The notes below the pieces were generated by a model. It was not told the origin of the DNA and made no database searches. It worked only from the letters and a program-made list of their open reading frames with translations. A stretch of DNA of 10,899 nucleotides from Triangularia verruculosa. Its lineage: Eukaryota > Ascomycota > Sordariomycetes > Sordariales > Podosporaceae. Location of the stretch: contig MU864151.1 of NCBI GenBank assembly GCA_033296885.1, forward strand, positions 1 to 10,899. The letters are read 5' to 3'. Shown piece by piece: positions 6,001 through 10,899 of this stretch (positions are counted from its first letter, which is position 1; each line of letters starts with the position of its first letter). Made by a program: the position numbers and the translations under genes.

Positions 6001-8264
6001 AGGCCTGTACAGCTGGTTCTACAACTATGGCCAAGCCTGTGTGGATACCGACGACTGCCAGACTCGAGGCTTCGAAGTCGAGGAGTCGGGAGACATCTGG
6101 ATCTACAACCTCTGCACCAAAGCCATCGTCGAGATGATATCTCCTCTGGGAGGCGTGCCAACCTATGCCCAAGACAACATGAATGGATTCCTGGCCTCCA
6201 TCCTCGGCTGGTTCCAGGGCACCAACAACATTGGTGGCAAGCGGACCTTTAAAGGATACCAAGTCTGGACGGCCGAGAGTCTGGAGAGCTTGAACCAGCC
6301 CCTCTCGACCAACTGCGTTTCCGCCCTCACCGAGGTGATCAAGTGCGATGATCTGACAAGGGACTTTATAAGCCCCAGCATGAGAGGCGCCCCAGGCAAC
6401 GCAACCGTGACAGCCTCTGTATGTGATGCCGGCTGTGGGAAGAGTCTCAAGGCCTGGTTTGACGGCGTCGCGGTTGCCTGCGCCGACTACACCATCGTCG
6501 ATGCCGTTCCCATGGTTCGCGGTGGCAACATCTGGGCAGGTTACAATGAGACGTGTCTGAGAGACGCCGCGACAGGAGACTATTGTCACAGTAAGTTTGT
6601 CTCCTTTTCTTCTTTGACACGAGTCAAAAGAACCCCGGATGGCCTGGCGCCTGCAAAATCGAGACTTGTAACATAAGAGTTAACCTTTGTGCACAGATAT
6701 CATCGACGCGTTCCCCAGCGTATCAAACATTACAGAGATGGCTACCAACCACATCTGCTCCGACTGCTGGCTGAAGCATCTCTCCATCAAGCAAGGTTCG
6801 AGGTATTCTGGATACGATGATTTCATGAAGTCCCGGCTCGAGTACTCGTACTCGAGGTGCAACCAGAACAATGCCACCGCCATCCCCCCTCCCGTCATCA
6901 ACCTTCCCGAGCCGTCTAATCTTTGCTTCGCCGGTGAATACACGACGGTTGCGGGCGACACCTGCGACTCGATTGCCCTGGCCAAGAATGTCTCTTCGGC
7001 GGCGCTGTATCTCGGCAACCCAGACACGCTCGCCAACTGCAACGACATACCGGCCGGGACAGAACTCTGCCTTCCTCCATCGTGCGAGATTACCCATCGT
7101 CTTCACTCTAATGAGACATGTCGCTCCATCGAGACAAACGCGACCATCAGAGCAGTGGTGACTCTGTCTCCCGGAGATGTCAAGGAGTACAACCCATGGC
7201 TGGACTACGGGTGCACCAATCTCCACAGCGCCAGCGACGCCGCCTTTGGCCATGTGATTTGCCTCTCGCCGCAGAATGGCCTGTACTCTGGACAGCCAAA
7301 CGCCGGGGACACCACCATCCCAAAGCCCTCCAGCGGCTACAGCGACTACTGGACAGCCGCGCCGGCCAATGCCACCGTGGCCACGGGCACAACTCTCAAC
7401 TGCGGCGAATGGCACGTTGCCGCGGCCGATGACACGTGCATGTCCATTCTGGCTTCCACCCCCGGGTCGACCATCTCCATCTTCATGATGGTCAACCCGT
7501 CCCTCGGAACCGACATCACGGCCTGCAGCAGTCTCCTGGTGACCGGCCACGCGTACTGCGCCGTCCCTCACCACGCCTGGGATGTGCCCACGCCAACCTC
7601 AACCTCGACTGCTACCACCACCCCATCAGCCACCGCCACCCCGGTCTCGTACGGCTGTTACTCCCACACCGCGACCAGCCCACTGACCGGCGGCGTCCAG
7701 AACAGCGATATCCAGGACGCCAACCTCATGACGCCGTCCTTCTGCGCCAACCACTGCCAGCAGGCGGGCTTCACGCTCTTTGGCCTCGAGAACGGCAGCT
7801 CCTGCTTCTGCGGCAACAACCTCAGCTCGGGCACCAAGCCGACCTACCCCACGTGCACGGTCTCCTGCCCGGGCGACTCGGCGCAGAAATGCGGCGGGAG
7901 CAGCAGCACCAGCCTGTGGGGTCTCGACCCCCTCCCTCCCGCCGTCGGCGCTGCAGACCAGCCCAGCGGGGCCCTGACCTACGGGGACTGCCGTCCCAAC
8001 GCCGGGACGACCGGATACTCCTTCACGGGCGCGACCTTGATCAGCGCCACGGCCATGACGCCCCAGCTCTGCGGCAACTTTTGCAAGTCCAGGGGGTTCA
8101 TGCTCGTCGCCGTGCAGAACGGGTCAGAGTGCCGGTGCGCGCTGTCTGGCAGGTCGCCGGCGGTCACTCCTGTCGACGACAGCCAATGTGACACGCCCTG
8201 CAGCGGAGATGCCAGCAAGATGTGTGGCTCGGCCACGCTTTTCAATTACTACTATTGGGTGTAG
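3040..8264 (+). CDS. Secreted GH55 exo-beta-1,3-glucanase-like protein with LysM and WSC domains; start unresolved
   Basis: I place the exons, each joined in frame, as: up to 3914; 3978-4315; 4373-4520; 4595-5375; 5443-5620; 5674-6590; 6697-8264 (stop TAG 8262-8264). Introns are 63, 57, 74, 67, 53 and 106 nt, all GT-AG, with phases 0, 2, 0, 1, 2, 1. From the conserved frame at 3231 this gives 1537 residues. Exon joins restore GH55-typical strings, for example GAFGAYFGNQQF across intron 2 and GLWDTHVRVGGAKGSDL across intron 4. The enzyme family removes glucose or short sugars from beta-1,3-glucan outside the cell. LysM and WSC modules would anchor it to chitin and other wall polysaccharide. 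The start is uncertain: the conserved frame is open back to 2994 but has no ATG before 3651. The ATG at 3040 is in another frame and joins in frame only through a possible intron 3186-3244 (GTAAGA...CCCAG), giving 1581 residues. Either a signal-peptide exon lies further upstream or the 5' end is lost. Confidence 0.9.
3060..3626 (+). other. His-rich N-terminus and propeptide of the GH55 protein
   Basis: In the frame of the conserved coding sequence, codons 3060-3131 encode 14 His in 24 residues, followed by SNYTSLNQTAGGAAELV and a helical Ala/Glu-rich stretch. Pro-region-like sequence follows, including YRIPPELAEAARIVAES. Two dibasic processing-type sites are visible, KRR at 3330-3338 and KR at 3621-3626 (within KEKRQSGG), the second directly before the catalytic domain. 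Fungal secreted enzymes are commonly cut after KR by Kex2-type proteases, so I infer a propeptide removed in the secretory route. A signal peptide, which this route needs, is not visible. Confidence 0.6.
3627..6360 (+). other. GH55 catalytic region: two tandem beta-helix (pectate lyase 3-like) halves
   Basis: The first half starts near 3699 with YQVWRNV and the hallmark DFGAVGDGVTDDTAAIN. The second half begins near 4998 with AFGAMGDGVTDDTAVLN. Two such GDGVTDDTA repeats about 370 residues apart are the signature of GH55, which folds as two joined right-handed beta-helices. Other family strings are RGIIISDVYISDDEQWYINQ, GIYMENGSGGFLGDL, DTHVRVGGAKGSDL, DQIDIYAARCLLVES and WGTASEHCVLYQYQFSNAQN. 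The Glu of the GTASEH string (GAG at 5762-5764) is in the region where I expect the general acid, but that assignment is from memory of the family. No break or missing block is seen. Confidence 0.9.
6420..6850 (+). other. Cys-rich linker module between GH55 and LysM repeats
   Basis: After the GH55 region the protein has CDAGCGKSLKAWFDGV, then GYNETCLRDAATGDYC, then ICSDCWLKHL and a Tyr-rich piece ending YSRC. Intron 6 (6591-6696) falls inside it, after DYCH. Arrangements of this kind precede the LysM repeats in many fungal multi-LysM proteins, where the paired Cys probably form disulfides. I read it as the start of a LysM-protein unit joined to the enzyme rather than as part of the glucanase. 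Confidence 0.6.
6936..7570 (+). other. Three LysM carbohydrate-binding repeats
   Basis: LysM 1 (about 6936-7080) reads EYTTVAGDTCDSIA ... LYLGNP ... GTELCLP and is the clearest. LysM 2 (about 7084-7270) reads THRLHSNETCRSIE ... VKEYNPWLDYGC ... GHVICLS and has a longer middle. LysM 3 (about 7408-7570) reads WHVAAADDTCMSIL ... FMMVNPSLGTDITAC ... GHAYCAV. Each has the DTC/ETC turn, the xxNP segment and a closing Cys that mark fungal LysM. The family binds chitin and related N-acetylglucosamine polymers. All three lie in one exon together with the WSC domains. Confidence 0.85.
7580..8261 (+). other. Ser/Thr/Pro hinge and two C-terminal WSC domains
   Basis: A hinge rich in Thr, Ser, Pro and Ala (about 7585-7648) would be heavily O-glycosylated. 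WSC 1 (about 7650-7925) starts YGCYSH and has eight Cys, including FCANHCQQAGFTLFGLENG and SCFCG. WSC 2 (about 7978-8261) starts YGDCRPN and also has eight Cys, with LCGNFCKSRGFMLVAVQNG and CRCAL, ending FNYYYWV at the stop. WSC domains bind wall polysaccharide in fungi. No transmembrane segment or GPI signal follows, so the protein should be secreted or held by its binding modules. This part of the gene is notably GC-rich. Confidence 0.88.
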
Positions 8265-9400
8265 ATGAAAAGGGGATTACCCTAACGGCTTGAGATGTAT
8301 GTAAGAAGACTGGTAGATACTCAAACAATATTTGTTTTTTGGTAAATTTCCTTTTCAATGACCACATACCCTCAACACCATGTCTGTATTTACCAATGAA
8401 TTTTACCTTTTTGCAAGTCGTGTTAAGAACAGCTGCGATAGATTCTGGAAGAAGAAGAATCTTTGGGTGTGAAACTGAAAGATCTCTTCCGTGTGTTGTA
8501 CTCACAAGGTGCACTGAGTATTGTGTCCGATCAGTCTATAGGACTTGCTTCGACGTAGTATTTCGGGCTTGTTGCATGTTCTCCGCTGTCTGTCTCGGGA
8601 AAACTGAGAAGCTGAGCTCTCCACATGGCCTGGAGGTCACTTCAGTTTCTCGTGTTTTGAGTTTCCATGCCAGCCAAGAGCCGGGGCATTCTGATAGCGG
8701 GCGCGGAAAGGAATAGGATAGGGAGATTGTTCTTTGAACTTCCTGTCTTTGCTGGAAGTCGCTGGAAATCATGTTTTGCATCATCGGCTAGTGGTATATC
8801 TCCCTTGACCTTCTTTCTCGTTTTCCTTCTCATGGCTTTTCTCAATTCATGAATGACAAACAGCAGTTTTCTGCTTGCAAAAGGTTTCTTTCTGCCAACC
8901 AACCCCCCCCCCCCCCCCAATTTCCTTGAAACTTGGCCTTTTGTAGAAGCTTCTGCCCCTTTTGAAAAGGTCAGCAGCGTTGGTCCTTTTACAGCAGTTT
9001 AATTGGGTGTGGGTTTGTCTCTTACGAGGCATCTCAAAGGCATGCATGTATGTTTTTTCATGAGTTGAGCAGTTTCTGAAAGGTCCATGTATAATGTCTC
9101 GATTGTGGTCTTGTGCAGGTTCCAATCGACGTCTTTGTACTTGGCACGCCGAGAAACGTTGGTCAATTACCAGCTGGGGCAGATTGAGGGCTGCTGCTGC
9201 CCCATGGATTGCGGTATTCTCGCCAGGCGGAACATGATGCGCATTGATCGGCTGATGTTGAATGCGATTGAACGTGTAAAAAGAGAGATTGCCGCACCTT
9301 GCGGCATCGAGGGTGCTGGGAGTGGGCCTAGGGTGTGATGAGTCGCACTACCTTGATGGCTGTTGTAGTAGCGCCTAAGGTTGCCCCACTTCCATATGGG
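8265..9400. other. Long intergenic stretch downstream of the GH55 gene
   Basis: The first 80 bases after the stop are AT-rich with a T run at 8335-8340 and probably hold the 3' untranslated end and cleavage site. Beyond that, short ORFs on both strands (8339-8716 plus, 8642-8920 minus, 9087-9338 plus, 9167-9442 minus) have no recognisable domain, and several overlap each other. No tRNA or rRNA is seen. A run of 16 C lies at 8903-8918. Confidence 0.5.
8903..8918 (+). repeat. Homopolymer run of 16 C
   Basis: Sixteen consecutive C bases are present. On the other strand this is a G16 tract able to form a G-quadruplex. Such runs are also prone to length errors in sequencing and to slippage in replication, so the exact count is uncertain. 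Confidence 0.9.
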
Positions 9401-9418
9401 AATGGAATTTTCCTGCAG

Positions 9419-9636
9419 CCAATTGCTGCGTGGGTAGTCCAAAGGTCAGCAACGCTCGATTTCCCCACTATTAAATCACGTGCTTCTTTCAATAAAACCC
9501 TCCTCGCTCTCCCCGGGAAACTCTCCCCTTTTACATAATTTTCTGGCTGCTGCTAACTTCAAGTCGTATATACGTACCTTTGCATTAAAAAACTTGACGA
9601 AATCCCCTACATAAACATTCAAACGTCTCCCAAAAA
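9419..9636 (+). promoter_or_regulatory. Putative promoter of the gene at 9637
   Basis: A CCAAT box is at 9419-9423. A CT-rich stretch runs from about 9495 to 9532, as is common upstream of fungal transcription starts. A TATA-like TATATA is at 9567-9572, 65 bases before the ATG. The start context CAAAAAATGGCG has A at -3 and G at +4, a favourable Kozak-type context. These are pattern matches only. Confidence 0.4.
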
Positions 9637-10524
9637 ATGGCGCCTCCAACCTTTCCCCCGGTTCCTAGGTCGCTCTTCTATCCGCGCCGGCCCAAAACGC
9701 GCGACAACGAAACCGCCCTCCGCCTCGAGGCCCTTGGAGCTAGCCGCCACACGACCTACGCCCAGCACCTGTGGGGATTCACCATCCTGCGGACAGTCTA
9801 CACGCCCGAATCGGACGCTCTATTCCCCATCGCCATGCGACGGCTGGACGCGTAGGCACGCTATAGCCCCCACCAGGGCAGGTTTCCGAAATATGGACAG
9901 GCGTATGAAAGTAAGGCCGTGACCGACGGGGAGCCCAACGAGGAATTGGCAAAGAGGTTCTATTGCGACGTGATAGAGGACAAGGACAGGCTTGCGGGGA
10001 TTCAGTCGGACGCCGAGGGTTTCGCCAAGCTCAGGGACTACTTCCGGGAGTGGTTGGTTAGCGTGGGCGTGCAGCCAGACCTTCCGCCGAATCATGACGA
10101 CGACGACGACGACGACGACGACACCGACGATCCAGATCTTGATCCCGCCCTTGAGCCCAACGAGAGCCATGACGACCCGAGATTTCGCAGTGTCCTTGTG
10201 GTTGACGAGGAGTGCTTGCGTTCGCTGATTGAGGAACTATCCGATGAGACGCCCCCGCTGAGGACGGCAGTGGATAGGGAAGAATGGCTCAAGTACCTGC
10301 GCATGGGTAAGAAAGCGTGGCTTTGGATGCTGGATACGGGGTATATGACCCGAGACGAGAGTCAATTTTCTCCTCCTGGATTTCGAGGCTGGTTCAGGCT
10401 CGGTCCCACGGAGCTTCTCTGGGCCTGGTACGAATGGAAGAGTTACCTGCATCGCCAATCCGATCCTTCCTGGAAGGTTCGAGAAAAAGATGGGGTTCCG
10501 GGCGTCTGGTGGTATTATTACTGA
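9637..10524 (+). CDS. Uncharacterised fungal protein with acidic Asp tract, interrupted by an in-frame TAG
   Basis: The frame runs from ATG 9637 to TGA 10522-10524 and has one TAG at 9853-9855 after 72 codons. Before it lie RRPKTRDNETALRLEALGAS and HLWGFTILRTVYTPESDALF. After it, in the same frame, come NEELAKRFYCDVIED, LVVDEECLRSLIEELSD and a Trp-rich end (GWFRLGPTELLWAWYEW). Both sides look like parts of one soluble protein of about 294 residues. The layout resembles a family of fungal hypothetical proteins I know only by appearance, with no assigned function. The TAG is either a nonsense mutation or lies in a 60-nt intron at 9852-9911 (GTAGGC...GAAAG), whose removal keeps frame but deletes 20 codons. 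The donor is weak and no good branch site is seen. A run of nine GAC codons encodes poly-Asp at 10096-10122. No signal peptide or membrane segment is visible. Confidence 0.6.
10096..10122 (+). repeat. (GAC)9 trinucleotide repeat encoding poly-Asp
   Basis: Nine identical GAC codons in a row, followed by more Asp (TDDPDLD), create a strongly acidic loop in the middle of the protein encoded at 9637-10524. Use of a single codon throughout points to recent slippage expansion rather than selection at the protein level alone. Confidence 0.9.
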
Positions 10525-10899
10525 GACGAACGTTAGCAGCAGCAGCAGCATGGTGGATGAAAAATCAACATGTTATGCACCGACCAATCTTGGAATCCGG
10601 CCAACTTGACGACGCTCCGCAATCTGAGCGGGGTCGCCGGATTTGTGCCCTAGCCCCGGTATCAAATCCCGGCCCGGCGCGAGAAGCTCCCGACCGGCGT
10701 CGCGTCCCTCAATACATGGGCCACCTCTGTACACCTATACCAACGAAATAAATGGTAGCGTGTGACTTGCCCCACAAAACAACAGGGCAATATGCCAGCG
10801 ATCAGCAGCCACATACGCAATATCGAAATCCATCGAATTCCAAGTCACTTTGCTACCAATTTCTATGGCAAGGGTACCTCCCAATTCTTAAGGCAATGC
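10525..10899. other. Gene-free right edge
   Basis: After the stop there is a short AGC-type repeat (about 10534-10550) and then GC-rich sequence to about 10710. I see no coding frame with a recognisable domain. The overlapping ORF at 10317-10751 is a shadow of the preceding gene running out. A tRNA-like B-box look-alike near 10659-10672 has no surrounding cloverleaf. Confidence 0.5.

Noticed and set aside
5927..6589. 220-codon ORF on the minus strand
   Set aside because: Opposite exon 6 of the GH55 gene. The plus strand encodes typical family sequence and continues across both splice sites.
6723..7574. 283-codon ORF on the minus strand
   Set aside because: Antisense shadow of the LysM-coding exon. 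The + strand frame has clear LysM Cys patterns and the minus translation has no recognisable domain.
7436..8191. 251-codon ORF on the plus strand in another frame
   Set aside because: Shadow of the WSC-coding frame: Arg/Pro/His-rich composition typical of a shifted frame in GC-rich DNA, and no domain.
9087..9338. Possible small gene of 83 codons in the intergenic stretch
   Set aside because: It has a Met start and a Cys-rich piece, but no domain, and it overlaps an equally long minus-strand ORF (9167-9442). Without homology there is no reason to choose either.
10655..10685. tRNA or SINE-like B box (GGTATCAAATCC-type string)
   Set aside because: One extra base compared with the normal T-arm, only four stem pairs, and no matching D-arm, anticodon arm or acceptor stem around it.
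1..10899. CRISPR array, bacterial operon or phage features
   Set aside because: No regularly spaced repeats and no ribosome-binding-site-led gene strings. The spliced genes and RIP signature show fungal DNA.

Overview
The window looks like nuclear DNA of a filamentous ascomycete, probably a Sordariomycete. The evidence is short introns (53-106 nt) with GTAAGT/GTGAGT-type donors and CTAAC-like branch sites, a Fot1/pogo-type transposon relic, a block with the signature of repeat-induced point mutation (RIP), and a large secreted wall-active enzyme with fungal accessory domains. I cannot name the species.

Layout from left to right. Positions 1-180 are ordinary sequence without a gene. Positions 181-622 are an AT-rich, TpG-free RIP-like block. 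Positions 623-1377 hold no convincing gene. Positions 1378-2418 carry a degenerate Fot1-like DDE transposase that lacks its N-terminal half, has its second catalytic Asp changed to Asn and contains an in-frame TAG. Faint terminal-repeat-like sequences sit at about 1044-1073 and 2434-2464. Positions 2419-2763 are gene-free and contain a short imperfect tandem repeat. A small unrecognised ORF lies at 2764-3021.

Most of the window (about 3040-8264, + strand) is one gene with at least seven exons. It encodes a GH55 exo-beta-1,3-glucanase-like protein of about 1.54-1.58 thousand residues. I read the order as a His-rich N-terminus, a propeptide with dibasic sites, a two-part GH55 beta-helix, a Cys-rich linker module, three LysM repeats, a Ser/Thr/Pro hinge and two WSC domains. 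All six internal introns can be placed with reading frame preserved and no stops across about 4.6 kb of coding sequence. The true start is not visible: no signal peptide and no in-frame ATG lie near the conserved N-terminus, and the small ORF occupies the place where promoter and signal-peptide exon would be expected.

Positions 8265-9636 are a long intergenic stretch with a 16-base C run and a plausible promoter (CCAAT, CT-rich stretch, TATA-like box) for the last gene. That gene (9637-10524, + strand) encodes an uncharacterised fungal protein with a run of nine Asp. It is interrupted by one in-frame TAG that may be a true nonsense mutation or may be removed by a 60-nt intron. No gene is visible after 10524.

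The genes do not form a pathway. The main biology is a secreted enzyme that probably binds chitin (LysM) and wall polysaccharide (WSC) while cutting beta-1,3-glucan, next to transposon debris that may have disturbed its 5' end.
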